From NCBI GenBank assembly GCA_006384855.1, contig VCJN01000779.1:434001-498000 (forward strand): a stretch of DNA of 64,000 bases, written 5' to 3'. The notes beneath the pieces were generated by a model. The model did no database searches, was not told where the DNA came from, and saw nothing but the letters and a program-made list of their open reading frames with translations. Made by a program: the position numbers and the translations under genes. This document shows, piece by piece, positions 21,379 through 32,747 of the stretch; positions within the stretch are counted from its first letter, which is position 1; each line of letters starts with the position of its first letter. Origin of the DNA: Tetraselmis striata (lineage: Eukaryota > Chlorophyta > Chlorodendrophyceae > Chlorodendrales > Chlorodendraceae).

Positions 21379-23837
21379 CGCACAGCGCCCTTTTAAAAAA
21401 ACTAGGAGGGATCGCATTTTATTTGACGCTGCTAGTCGCTAGATGAAATCACAAAATACCCCATGTATTGCTTATCTGCAGTCTGGATTTCGCTATATAC
21501 CCGCGCGCGGGACTGTAACACCGTACCCGTGTCCCCATACCCGTAGTGAGTATATCGTCATGAGCGCATGTAATAGGCGCGAGCAGCGATTGCTGATGAT
21601 CGCAAAACTAAAACTGACTAGAGCGTAGGTGGCCAACTATTGAATGTACAATACCATGCAAAGGCTGGTACGGACTATCGTTTAAGGAAAACTATTTTAT
21701 ATCGATGTGGCTGAGCTCCTTCACATGTACGATTCGCGCTGACGTCGAAAGCGCAACCATATAGAGATTAAGACGTTTCTACATCACATGAGCGCTGACG
21801 ACAGGTCCACTCATAGCTGATAGAACACCGAGCCCGCGATGCATAGCGACTCCATACTTTTTGGTCGCTCGTCTTTCCACATCTGTAGAGCTGCCAGCGC
21901 TCTGCTCTCCAGAGAGCCACCAAGCATCAGCATCAACTTGGGAGTACGGGCGAGCCCGTCCACAGATCACCTGGACGAGTTGCACGACATTGTGCACCTC
22001 CTGCTGTGCCTCCACACCGCCTCCGGCCAGTCGTTCACGCTGCACGGCCTCCCTCAAGATCAACGACAGCTGCTTCTCCAGTGCGAAGGCCTCCCTGCTG
22101 TTGGGACTCCCGGCGCCGTGGGATGCCCAGCCCGCGGGCAGGACCTCCTTTAGCAGCATGTCTGCGGACACTTTGAGCTGCGTGTACGTGTCAAAGCCCT
22201 GCACCAGGGACATGGGGGAGGAGGATGCGGGAGAGGGGGGGACAATCGAGGCGACATCCGTCTCACTACGCTTCCCACACGGCGGCGTGATATCTTATAT
22301 ATACTCGTCGTAACCTCAGGTACATGGTGTACAGATACTCGTAGCGTATACATTGTAATTGTCACATAGGGGGGGATGGGGGGGGGGGGGGGGGGGGGGA
22401 GGGGGAGGCATGCGCCGAGCGGGAAGAACAGAGGAAGGGCAGCGGGCTACTCACAGCGCACGAGGATGTTGCGTTCCTGCACCCAATCTCCGACCTTGCC
22501 AGTGGATTGTCTGGGAAGCAGCCAGCGCACTGCCGGTGGCTGAAGCAGCTTCTGCTGGCGAAGAACGGCCTCTCTGGCGGCGAAACCAGCGTCATCAGCT
22601 TCCCCCTGCCGAGCACGACGTCCATGGTGGTGGCGTTGACGTAGAAGCTTCGGGGCGTGAGGTCGCAAAGGAGAGTGTGCTGCTCGCTTAACGCCTCCAT
22701 CAGGCTGAGCACCTGCGAGGAGGGCCACGCACGCACAAATCAAGACCGCCGCCATTCCAAGATGAAGCTGCGTGACACCATCTACATGGTGCCCATTGGC
22801 GGGGTCATGGACGGAAGCACAGTACTCAGGACTCGATGCCCTGACGATCCCTGTCATTCCCTCACAAATCGTTAATCCGGCAATGCCACAAGAGAGACGG
22901 GCGCAGCCATCCACGGTACCTGGTTCACCCAGTGCAGTCGCACACACCATGGGACGCCGCCCGTGGTCCGGAGCTGCCCCAAGCTGGCCGGCTGGTGGTC
23001 CAGGCTCTTCAGTACGAAGGCCAGCGGCAGCAGCTCCCACGCCCGGTGCCTAGCTTCTTTCACGGCCGTCAGATTCAACGGGCTCCACACGGTCTCAAGC
23101 GGCGTGAACCTCGTCCGCGCTTCCCAGGGGTCCTTCACCTTCGCGTGCCTCTGGGCAGGGAACGGGGCGCGTGGGTGAGCCAGGGCTCCCATCCGCGCCA
23201 TCACTGGTTGGCAGCATCAGCAGGTCGGCATGCTCATCGCACCCGCTTTACATCTGTTCTGGCAGCAGTGCCATCACGCTGGCAGCGCGACTGGCAGGGG
23301 GATTATTGCCTGATGGCGCTGTACATGTGAATGCCGCGGCAGAGTGTCCATTCCGGCGTGATAAGGACTCACCAGGAGCAAGTCGCGCTGGAGATCCTCC
23401 CCATGGAACGCGCGCTGGCGTGCCTGCTCCGGGATCTGCCTGCCCCACATGCTGTACGTCTTGTCCATGGCAGCCAACGAGCTGTTGAGCACCGCAGGTG
23501 CCCAGGCCTCGGCGCATGCAGACGCGTGGTCCACCGTCGCATACCTACAGCAACAGCGCCAGCGCACAGCGCACAGCGCAGCCTGCTGATTTTTGTTCGC
23601 CCCCGCGACAGGACTGGCACCAGTGAAACCTTTGCGGCGTCTCTATGGCGGCCTTTCAACAACGAATCGCTTAGGCAGCAATACAGTGATGGGAAGCCCT
23701 GGGTAGGTGACGCGCTGGATATAGTCCTCCAGCAAGTTCCCAAAGCACTTAGTAAGACTAATTGAAGGCCAGTGACGGACAGTGGGGAGACTGCTGATAC
23801 TGCGGCATGGAGGCCCATCATGGGCCATGGGAGCGGA

Positions 23838-23868
<31 letters not shown>

Positions 23869-24038
23869 AGACATCGAACTGGCCCTCCTATCCCTGCCGC
23901 TCGGATTGCTTTGCGTCATTGGCGCCGAGGAGGGCATTGCTGCTCACCGAAAAATCTCCCGCATGCTGCTGGCGCTCTTGACGCCGTGCAAGCTGAGCAC
24001 TCGGCGGGAGATGTCAGCCCTCTCGCACTCGGTGATAC
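21155..24038 (-). CDS. putative divergent kinase-like (FAM69/DIPK-like) protein, partial model
   Basis: Probable exons on the minus strand: 24038-23948, 23544-23373, 23150-22948, 22712-22455, 22198-21971, 21319-21155 (stop). Phases agree except between the third and fourth, where a small exon must be missing; the start also lies further upstream, before 24323. The text includes TYSMWGRQIPEQARQRAFHG, WSPLNLTAVKEARHRAWELL, then HTLLCDLTPRSFYV, which resembles a kinase catalytic loop. A Cys-rich stretch follows (CFSHRQCAGCFPDN), like the secretory-pathway kinases of the FAM69/DIPK group. The loop Asn is Ser and no DFG is clear, so it could be an inactive or different fold. The last exons have no recognised domain. 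It follows the GT31 gene in the same direction. Confidence 0.35.
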
Positions 24039-24323
24039 CTGCGAGGGATGCGCAACAGGGAAGCGGGGTTGTAGGGTTGAGAGGGCGCACTCAGATGCTT
24101 GATGCGCCCATGCCCGCATCTTCAGCGGAGTGTTCCTCGGCGGCTCAAGCTGCCCATAGGACTGCGCTGGCCAGCGGCTTGCTTGATGCTGATGTTGAGC
24201 ATTCAGTGCCCGGAGTTCTGGTGGCATTGGGGGCAGACACATAGGGCGCTGCTGCACGCTACAGTAGGCATGTCAGCGCATCTCAAAAGCACTTTGGAAG
24301 GTGCTGGGCGCTGGCGAGCCTGA

Positions 24324-24992
24324 TCAAGAGGCAGCTTGCTCCCTCCCACCTTGGTGGAAGAGCTCGACACCCTGGAAAAAGTCGACATACTTGAGGAAGC
24401 GCCTATCTGAGCAGGAGCACTCAGCAAAGGTCTCCACGTCCAGCATCCGCCCCACGACCGCGTCTTCCGGCATGTGGCTGGTCCAGGGCAGCTCGGCGCG
24501 GGACAGCTTGGGAAGCAGGTTCTTGGATAGCAGGTAGGCGCCGCCCGTCATGTACGCCGTACCAGCGAGCAGCCTGCACAAGGCCAGCAGCATAGGGGTG
24601 TATCCCGTGCATCCGGCGGCTTGCATGGGGTAATGGGCGGCATCTATGCTTGACAGTCGCAATGCGGGGGCTGTGGGACGCACTTGAAGTCGCTGAAGGG
24701 CAGGTACCACTTGGTGAGAGGGACGGCGATGTCGTGCTTGTAGTAAACCTGCCAGGCTGGCATCCTGGCATCATAGCCCCAGTACAGACATCTGCTCCGC
24801 ATCTGCTGTATGAGCTGGCGAAACGCAAAGGGGGACCGGGGCAGGAAGTGATGAGCATGGACGGTTTGGGGGCGGGGAAGGGGGGCGAGGGGGGAGCTTC
24901 TAACCGCTCAAAGTGACCAAACTCCCCACCCACCGTACGCCACCCTAAACAAACACACGCAAGCACCCCCCCCCCCCCCCCCCCCCCCGCCA

Positions 24993-25023
<31 letters not shown>

Positions 25024-27435
25024 CATGCATGCATGCATGCTGCCCCAAGCCACAGCCTTTCCATACAGCAGAGCCATGGAGCAGGCGCGTGCCCAACCTC
25101 AAGCTCCTCCAGCAGCCGGTCCACAAACAGGAACGTGTCATCGTCAGTCTTGAGGGTGTACTTTGCGCTGACCTCCTGGGCGAAGGCAAAGAACTGCAGG
25201 ACCTGCAGACAAAGGGGCGGGACAAGCATGGCAGGCAGAATGTCAGCAGTGGCGGGGGCGGGAAGGGAAAAGCATTGCTTCTTGCCGGCAGGGCTCTGCA
25301 CCTTGGCAGTCAGTGAGTAGTAGCCTTCCGGCACGTGAAAGAACTGCAGATCCCGGTGCTCCTGCTGCTCTTCCGCCAGCTCGGCCTCGCAGCTGTGGGA
25401 CATGACGAAGACGCTGCGCCAGGTGGAGCCGGCCGGCGGCGCCAGCCTCTGCCACGTCTCTCGGGCAACAGAGCGAGCGCTGGCGCCGTCACAGGAGCTG
25501 AGCACGCCCACCAGCAACGTCAGGTGGCCACCCTGCCAGTCGTGACCAACCGAGGTCCGCCGCGGCTGCGCGCGGGACAGGGGGAAGAGCACGCGGGGGG
25601 CGTACGGCACCGCGGGGGCCGGCGCCACCCCGGGGCATACCACCTGCTGGTGCATGCGCCCGAAGATGCTGCCGGGGCCGTTGATCACTGCAGAGAGGTT
25701 TGTATGCGTGATGGGTTGGTCCACTGGGGCGTCAAGCTGCGCCGTGGGATGCAGCACGGCTGCCAGGGCCTGCGAGACTCGCTTACCCAGCGGCAGCATC
25801 GCCTGGCCCATGGGTGGCTGGCCCGCGGCATGCGCCACCGAGCGCCCCTTGCGGAGGAGGCGCCGCAGGCCAGCCCCCTCCAGCACCTGCGCCACTTGGC
25901 GGAAGTTGTAAATGCGCTGCTTGTGCGGATACGCGATGTCCTCATGGCAGCCGGCGCAGCGCTCCTGGAGCACAGACGTGATGGCTTCCTCCCGTGGCTC
26001 AATGCCGAGTGACTGCAGGAATCCGTCCCACCCCGCTGTATTGCCCTGCCGCGCCTGACCACCGGATGTTTTCTGCTTGAGCAGCACCTCCGTGATGACG
26101 GTGCTGACCCCAGCAAAGCCCTGCTCGCGCAACCAGTCCCCCTGCTGCTGCGCCATCTCGCGGAAGTGCTTCAGGTTGGCCACCAGCGTGCGCGGCAGCA
26201 GCGCCACCATCCCGGGCTCCGCTGCCTGCCAGCACGGCGCACCATGGGAGCCGTCCTCGTGCACCGGGTGGCCCAGCCACTTGCCTGCACGCTCGTGGCA
26301 GCCGCCCGCGTAGCAGACAGCCATGTCCAGAGCTGCAGCATTGCATGAGAGAGGGCGGCATGAAACGTCAGCTGTGGGCCCCCGCTCCTCTGCGGTCAGT
26401 GTGCCCGCAGCCCCCACGCGTGACAGCATAGCCGGGCTTTGAATACGAAGCCCAAACCAGATCCAGAGCTATACTAGCGATCTGGAACCTCGTGCATGTC
26501 ATCACGCCCACCATCCTGCACGCTGCGGAGAATTGCTTGGAGCCCTGCATAGCCTCCTTCTCTCGAGACCGCTTTTAGTTTTGTCATGTAGTCCTCCCCC
26601 CCCCCCCCCCCCCCCCTACCTGCTAAATGCGACACTGTATGCTGTATACCACACATAGGGTGTGGCGGGGGGGGGGGGGAGGCCTTGGCCGCACATCCGA
26701 CCAGGGTATGGTGGTGCCCCTCAGCCGCATACCATATTGCCCTCATACCGGTAGTACCACAAGATGCCGCACAACCACTCCCGCACACACCGATCATCCC
26801 CCCCCCCCCCCCCCTTCCCCCCTCCCCCCCCTTGGGCAGGTGCTGCCACTCTCCCGGGCCCTTGCAGCGAGCGGCGCACCGTTGATCCGCGCCACGTGCA
26901 CCACGCGCGCGCCTGCATCCCGCAGTATGGTCACGCTGGCGGGGTCCAGGTACGAGTCCAGCACGGAGACGAACACCCGACCGCGCCGCCTCGCTGTCGC
27001 CAGCTGTGCCCGCAGCGAATCGGCTACAGAGCCGCCAGGCTGCTGTATGTGGGAGCTTGCGGGGGGTCTGCGGCAGGCGGCAGCAGTGAGAAGCACTGCA
27101 GGAACATCGCTACACCCCCGCCTACATTTCATGGGAGACGGAGTACTTGCGCCTTGGCGCCCGCACCTGAGCTGGTTCCAATGCCCCTGCCCCTCGTCCA
27201 GCGGCACGCCGTGCGCTAGCAGCATACGGCGCGCCACCACCCGCACCGCATCCGGCAACGCGCAGGCCGGCAGAGCCGCCAGAAGCAAGGGGGCCACCCC
27301 GTCGCCTCTGAGCTCAGCCTCTTCGCTGGCCTCGACCACCCCGCTGCGCCACGGGCCGGTTGCTGCAAGAAGCAGAGCGACGCCGAGCAAGCAGCGAGGT
27401 GTCAGCGCCAGCAGGGCGGCGCATCCTCCCGTCAT
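24324..27435 (-). CDS. sulfotransferase-like / GT31 glycosyltransferase fusion, secretory pathway
   Basis: Six exons (27435-27167, 27067-26850, 26332-25302, 25202-25098, 24805-24684, 24573-24324) total 1,995 nt, 664 residues plus stop, with consistent phases. The N-terminus is a signal or anchor (CLLGVALLLAATGP). Residues about 100-330 resemble algal sulfotransferases: a strand and loop VVHVARINGAPL like the 3'-phosphate-binding region, then GWDGFLQSLGIEP, HEDIAYPHKQRIYNF and a C-terminal helix; the P-loop motif is not clear. From residue 380 it is GT31: LLVGVLSSCDGASARSVARE, FVMSHSC, KYTLKTDDDTFLFVDRL with the metal-binding DDD, YMTGGAYLLS, and MPEDAVVGRML. GT31 enzymes are Golgi beta-1,3-galactosyl- or hydroxyproline galactosyltransferases. 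The GT31 call is firm; the sulfotransferase half is tentative. Confidence 0.65.
24960..25040. repeat. C run, (CA)n and (ATGC)n microsatellites in an intron
   Basis: About 20 C, then a CA tract of about 30 bases, then ATGC tetranucleotides, all inside the GT31-gene intron between 24806 and 25097. The (CA)n/(ATGC)n pair lengthens a shadow frame on the minus strand. Confidence 0.9.
26590..26835. repeat. clustered homopolymer C and G runs in intron 2 of the GT31 gene
   Basis: Three runs (C about 26597-26616, G about 26655-26668, C-rich about 26799-26830) lie in the 517-base intron between 26333 and 26849. They behave like other homopolymers of the window and add no coding sense. Confidence 0.8.
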
Positions 27436-28780
27436 GCTGCCCCGGTGCCGCCCTCCTCAGGGCGCGACAATGGCGTTGCGTGTTGGGCCGCCTATTTCAT
27501 CTCGACTTCGCGGGTCAGTGTGGTGAAGGGGAGCTGCGCCGACAAGGAGTACCGGTACAGCCGCAGACAGGGTAAAGCGCAGATTTGCGATCCGTGTCAG
27601 TTGCGATCCGCAGGTCCGTAGTTGCCATTGATGGCGTCGTATAACACTGAGAAACGCAGCGCCAATCGGCGCGTCGCGCGGGCGGACGATTGTGATTGGG
27701 AGGGGAGGATTAAACAATTATTGTTCTAAACGTGTTTATGGGGTTTCCTAACGGATTAAAACTGTCCTAGTGCGACCCGTACGGTCTGTTCGTGGTTTCA
27801 AGCGGTTGAGTAACTGTTACCATCGGGTTTTGCTACGGGCTGCCCCATCGCCCGCAGGCCCTGCGCTCCCGGCCGGGGAGCTACTTACGACAGCCCCAAG
27901 CAGCTCCTCGGCCATCTTCCAGCCCGCCGCTGCCTTCCGCAGCGGCTTTGCGTACTACAGCTGCCCACAAAAGTCTTGCCCCCCTTGTCAAGCATCAATT
28001 GTACATTGGCCCATTACGAGCCCTCACCTTCGTTTCCGGCCGCGCCCTTCCATGTGTCATACGTGAACACGACATCATGCGTGGGGGGAGCCCTAAGTGG
28101 CGTTTGTTGGTCTCTCGTTGTAAAAGCCATACGTGTGCGTGTCATTGTTCATGGTTAGTAATGAATTTGATAACCCAATGTAACGAGGGTAGAATTTATA
28201 TATCGCACGTATATGCGTTCTATCTGTACGGATGCACGCCAAGAGTTAGCTCTACCATCGTACAGCACATTCACAAAGGCGCGCTCTCCCCACCGTCGGC
28301 ATGCAAGCAAGTGAGCAGTTCCCGCAAAACGGCCAATGATGCGATAAAGGCTTGCTCAAAAGCCAGCCCACATACAGTTGATGTCCGCATTCAATGCGCC
28401 CTTGGTAGAGCCGGGCTTCAGCCCATACTGCGCAGGGGTGCAGCCCTCAAGTCAGCGGGTGGGTCCATATGGTCACCTGATAGGGAATCGTCCAGGGTAT
28501 GTGGTAGGGCTAGCCATCAATACGCTCCCATATTCTGTTGTTGGGCAGCGCCTAGCGGGCCCCTAGCGGGGAAAATCCGCCCGCGCAAGGCGAGTACATC
28601 GCCTTTTTATCGGGATGCGGGTCGCGCGGTAAGCCACTTTACTAGGGTTTGTAAGAGAACCTAAAAATATTTGCATCGCCCCCCCCCCCCCCCCCCCTCC
28701 CATCCCCCTCGGTTATATTTCCACCGAGGGGCCGGCAGGGTTCTAACCTGCGCAAAGCGGAATCACGAGCGTAGTAACAG
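27436..28780. other. region upstream of the GT31 gene
   Basis: It should include the GT31-gene promoter. Apart from a copy of the dispersed repeat R1 (27722-27955) and a C run at about 28678-28697, no gene is recognised. Confidence 0.4.
27722..27955 (+). repeat. dispersed repeat R1, copy 1 (solo)
   Basis: It starts TGTTCTAAACGTGTTTATG, includes GTCCTAGTGCGACCCGTACG, and ends in CCGCAGCGGCTTTGCGTA. The same order of blocks recurs at 36902, 38060 and 40826 in the same orientation. Confidence 0.75.
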
Positions 28781-28796
28781 GCAGGCCCTGGAAAAA

Positions 28797-28849
28797 GGGC
28801 AAATATCGAGTCAAAATGGGCACATTTACGGACTCGAAAATGTGCCCCC
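28797..28849 (+). repeat. left inverted repeat of the 6-kb element
   Basis: It pairs with 34793-34847. It contains an internal short hairpin around GGGCACATTT / AAAATGTGCCC, so each end can fold on itself. Confidence 0.8.
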
Positions 28850-29148
28850 TAACTCGGTTTTTGCACCCCCCAAGGGGAGTGCAAAAACTGAGTAACGCCC
28901 AATACCGTACGAATGTACTGTGAAACTGGCCTTTCACACATTCTTGCCAACAGTGTACGAGGTACCCTTGCTTCACCTATACTGCACTATGTACTACACA
29001 TCTGTCCACCGCCCCTTGACGAGATGCGTCGCTACCAGTCCATGCTAACCGTTTTTGCCTCGAATGCTACTCCGCCGCTGTGCTTTTCACTCTTCTATCA
29101 CTCGCAAGCACCCTCGCGTTTAGGGTTTTAGACACTTAAAAACCCGTT

Positions 29149-29883
29149 TTGTTCAGGGAGGCATCTTCACGCATCTTGGTTCACAAAAGCATGGCAGACC
29201 GTCCTCGCAAAGGAAAACGCACCTCTGCCCGGTTGAAGACTCCGGTGGCGGGGGCATCTGCAGCTGCGCTTGGTTTCGAGCCAACGACGGCTCCCGACGC
29301 ACTACTAGTGACCCCCATGGCGCAAGATTCTCCGCAGATGCACTTGCGTTCGGGCAGGAGGGCGTCTCAGGCTCCAATACCCACGACTCAGCCCATAAGG
29401 CCCCTGCAACCGAGCGGTGGGCAACATCGAAGCGGACCGCCATGGCCTTGGTACGGAGATTCGCAGCCTTTGGCCGAGCCGGGGCCTCAGCCTAACCCCC
29501 AGCCTCAAGGCGTGCCACCTTTGGACCCACACCCCGGAGCGACTCCAACGGTACGCGGACTCGCATCTTCGTTAGCATCACTCATCTCGGCGCCGTGGGC
29601 TGCGTTAAGCGCACCTCGCCATCGCGCATCTCAGGGATCTCAACTCACCCAGACCGATGTCGAACAGTCTGGAGCCGGTCAAGGTGAACCTTTGGCCACG
29701 ATTCATGAGGATGAGCACGGACAGGAAGAGGATGAGGAGGAGGAGGAAGAGGGGCCCAATACTGTCGGAGGGTGTCCGCATGGACAAACGAGCCCCGCCA
29801 CAAGCGCCACAAGTGGGAGCAAAATGGTAACCCCTCGCCCCTTGTCAACAGAACCTAAAACGTGTGCGCATCTTCGCGCGTGA
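29149..29883 (+). CDS. unrecognised element ORF, basic N-terminus and acidic tract
   Basis: The frame is open for 244 codons. A likely internal start (MADRPRKGKRTSARLKTPV) is strongly basic. A Pro/Gln-rich middle and an acidic run of D/E follow (about residues 185-203). A GTAACC at 29827 could be a donor, with acceptors near the next coding stretch. No family is recognised; such basic/acidic low-complexity proteins occur as accessory proteins of transposons and as chromatin proteins. Confidence 0.35.
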   Translation: MFREASSRILVHKSMADRPRKGKRTSARLKTPVAGASAAALGFEPTTAPDALLVTPMAQDSPQMHLRSGRRASQAPIPTTQPIRPLQPSGGQHRSGPPWPWYGDSQPLAEPGPQPNPQPQGVPPLDPHPGATPTVRGLASSLASLISAPWAALSAPRHRASQGSQLTQTDVEQSGAGQGEPLATIHEDEHGQEEDEEEEEEGPNTVGGCPHGQTSPATSATSGSKMVTPRPLSTEPKTCAHLRA

Positions 29884-29935
29884 GGGAAAAGATTCTCACA
29901 CGCCCCCCCCCCCCCCCCTAATCCCTACATATACC

Positions 29936-31480
29936 ATGTCCGCGACCCCCCTTCAACAAGAAGCGCCACTTGTCGACCCAATGCTCGGCGAGTGGAACTG
30001 CTACGAGCGGGACTTCCCTGCGTACTTCGCCACCTGGCCCGAACCACAGGACGGGCATCCCGACGACTACAAGGAGCATCACAAGCTCTTGACAAGAGTC
30101 ATTGGCAACGTGGTCAACGTGTCGCCCAACTCGAACTTCTTCTTCATGCCTTGCCTCCACGCCATCGTGGACCTCTTCCCTTGCCCAGAAGGTATGGAGC
30201 TCCGGGTGCCCATGTCGGTCTTTGACAAGCGCCACATTGGCCAAGATGCCGCGAAGACGTGAGAGTTCATCTTCTTCAGGTTTCACAGAAAGACATACCG
30301 CGTTCCCGAGAAGGGCAAGCTCGTCGTGTGGCTAGACATCGTCACGACTCCAAAGCACTTCGCGTTTGCTGTCTGGCAGTCGCGAGATGGCGCCTTGGTC
30401 GCCCATGTCTTCATCTACGACTCCTGCGTCTCAGTCAAGATACCCACCCGCACCATCCCCTACCCCGGTCGGCAAGCTGTTTGGCTGGAGATTTCTAGGC
30501 CTCCCTCCCTGGGTGGGTGGAACCCCCCACCCCCTGGCCACGGTTTCCTCCACGGGGTCGTCACGCAACAAAGAGACGCCAGCACCTGCTGGGCGAGATG
30601 CGTGCTTGCTGCCAGAGCCATCGCCACGTTCTTCTTGTGGAAGTTCTTCGTGAAGATGCATGTTCCAGGCCACAGCGGTGTGACCGAACCCCCCAGCTCC
30701 TCGTTGGCGACGACGATGTCGACACAATGGCCAAGGTTTGGGCACCCTTCTTCGAGTGTGCGCACATCTCCGAGAACCCCTCCTTCAACACCAAGGACCG
30801 TCTGGAGGTTGTTTACCCGCATCTCCATGGCAAGCTCACGAGATTCCCCATCGAGTTCTTCCCCTTGGCCACAAATTCACCGTGCTTCTCGGTGGGCAAC
30901 TTGCCGCAAACTGTGAGGCACTTTGGCTTCTCCGACACAGCCGCGAACAAGATTGCGCTGACTCTCGACATGGTACCGACCAAAGTGTTCACGAGCACTG
31001 CTGCAAGTGGAGTACGGAAGCTGTGGGTGCGTGCGCTCCCTGAGCCTCATAACGAGCACCAAACGAGAAACCAATGGCAGCCAGGGAGCCTGGCCGGAGA
31101 CATCTTGGCAAGATGCCGTGGAGTCCGTCCTCTTCGTTGAGTGCCAGAGCAGAACTGTGAAACACTGTGGCTACTCGATTCGCAGCGTGCGCGAATGGCA
31201 CAACGACTACGAGATGCGGCGCGGCATTCAACACATCAAGAACAAACGCTTCACGAAGTCCACCAAAACCTGCCAGCCCTGCCGAGGCAGCTCGGCACCC
31301 CGCACCGTCTTGGTCGACAACCGCTACTACCAGGTCGTAGCGGCGCCTCGTCAGGCTGGCGGGTCCTCCAAGCCCGCATCTCAACCACCGCCAGCGGGGT
31401 CCGGTGGAGATGGTTCCCAAAACGGCGCTGCAGCAGGTCTCCTCGAGCTTCGAGCAGCTCCGCCGCCTCCCCCCAAGTAG
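29936..31480 (+). CDS. unrecognised coding segments of the 6-kb element
   Basis: Several adjoining plus-strand stretches read like protein: EWNCYERDFPAYFATWPEPQ and SPNSNFFFMPCLHAIVDLFP (about 29936-30250), KLVVWLDIVTTPKHFAFAVW (about 30300-30500), PFFECAHISENPSFNTKDRL and ALTLDMVPTKVF (about 30740-30990), then VKHCGYSIRSVREWHNDYEM with a CQPC pair and VDNRYYQVVAAPRQAGGSS (about 31110-31400). The last part recurs at 34200-34590. GC3 is high as in real genes. No catalytic motif or known transposase triad was identified, and the frames are not joined here. Confidence 0.35.
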
Positions 31481-32002
31481 GCTTGGTCCCTCGGTGACTG
31501 CCAAGCCGCCGAGTGAGCCTCAGCCGCCGAGAGCGACGAAGCGCTCGCACGGTGCGTTGAGCACAGGAGGCAAGACCACCTTGTCGCCCATGAAGCTGCG
31601 CAGGAAGCATTCCGAGAAGCGCGGGCCGAGTCCTCCTTTGAAGATGGCGAAAGAATTGGAGGATGACGACCCCTTCCAGGCGCCTAAGCCGAAACGCGAA
31701 ACCCGGTCACGCCGTCAGGCGCCTTCGGGTGCCGCTGCTGGAAGTCGCCTTGCCACATCTTCCCATGGCGGTGCCCCATCTATGCGTCCCCGACCCACAT
31801 CTCCGCCCAAAAAGCCCTCATCTCGGGACGCAAAGCCCGTAACGCCGCCTGCGCGGACATCTCGGCCTCCTACTAAGGTTCATTTCATACCACGGTTCGC
31901 GTGCCGCCCTAGCCGCGTGCCGCCCTAATACTCGTACCGGAGCGCGCCACGTCGACCGGGCCGCAGGGGCCATTATGAAAATTCGCGCACGCCCCCGACA
32001 CC

Positions 32003-32063
32003 AAGGCGGCACGCGTGTACGGGGCATTTTTTTTCAAAATGCCCCGTACACGCGTGCCGCCTT
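32003..32063. repeat. 28-bp perfect inverted repeat with 5-base loop
   Basis: Arms 32003-32030 and 32036-32063 are exact complements around TTTTC. They contain GCGGCACGCGTG, the same motif as the terminal repeats of the host element. Confidence 0.9.
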
Positions 32064-32090
32064 GCTACCCTGAATTTTGAGAGCGTCTAT

Positions 32091-32747
32091 ATGTTCCGGG
32101 GCGAGATATATCATTTACCTGTACCGCTGCCGGAGCGGGCAATTGCTCTCAACCCGCACTTGCTCGCTCCACCCTCAGGGTGTTCCCGTTCACCGTTTGC
32201 AAAGGACGGCGGGGAGGCGGCCAACCGTCCTCCCAGGATGCCTACGCCGCGTTCAGACCGGGCCGCTGCCCGCGAGGTGAGGCGGTCACCCGCCATCCCG
32301 CGCGCTCGGGCATCTGGCGCAGCTGATCGCTCCTCAGTAGACCGTCTGGACGCCAGCTTAGGGCTCAGCACAGACAGCCGTATGCAGCGTATCGAGGAGG
32401 CAGACCCTGAATTTGAGTGTGAGTCCGGAGGGCGCGATGGCGAGGACGAAGTTCAACAAAGCGATGGGCTGCGCGACTGCTACGTCACGGGCTGCAAAGT
32501 CGGGACGCTTTTCGACTCCACCCGGTCGCAGCACCGCTGTCGCGAGTGCCAGGGGCACTTTCACGCCCTTTGCGCATCCTCCATCAATACCTCCGACGAT
32601 CCGAACTATTGCGGCTGTCAGCAGGCGCCCCTTATCGGCGGGGTCCAGGCCCAGGAGCCAAACAACGCGACAGCAGGGAGGTGGAGAGGCGGGCTGCGGG
32701 CGCGGGGGACATATGCACCGCGTTTCCGCCGCTGCGCGTATGTATGA
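32091..32747 (+). CDS. zinc-finger-like ORF inside the Harbinger-like element
   Basis: ATG at 32091 opens 218 codons. The centre has an ordered Cys/His pattern: CYVTGC, then HRCRECQGHFHALC, then YCGC (about residues 130-175), resembling a treble-clef, PHD or RING-type finger, preceded by an acidic stretch. It may be a captured or element-encoded accessory protein, or chance; no transposase is encoded. GC3 is not strongly biased. Confidence 0.3.
   Translation: MFRGEIYHLPVPLPERAIALNPHLLAPPSGCSRSPFAKDGGEAANRPPRMPTPRSDRAAAREVRRSPAIPRARASGAADRSSVDRLDASLGLSTDSRMQRIEEADPEFECESGGRDGEDEVQQSDGLRDCYVTGCKVGTLFDSTRSQHRCRECQGHFHALCASSINTSDDPNYCGCQQAPLIGGVQAQEPNNATAGRWRGGLRARGTYAPRFRRCAYV

Noticed and set aside
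23640-23747. Minus-strand stretch CFGNLLEDYIQRVTYPGLP as an exon of the kinase-like gene
   Set aside because: Its phase does not fit between the flanking exons, which join perfectly without it.
25944-25958. CAGCH, a cytochrome c haem-binding CxxCH motif in the GT31-fusion protein
   Set aside because: It is a single motif with no partner Met or haem-fold context. The surrounding text (HEDIAYPHKQRIYNF) fits the C-terminal part of a sulfotransferase-like region better.
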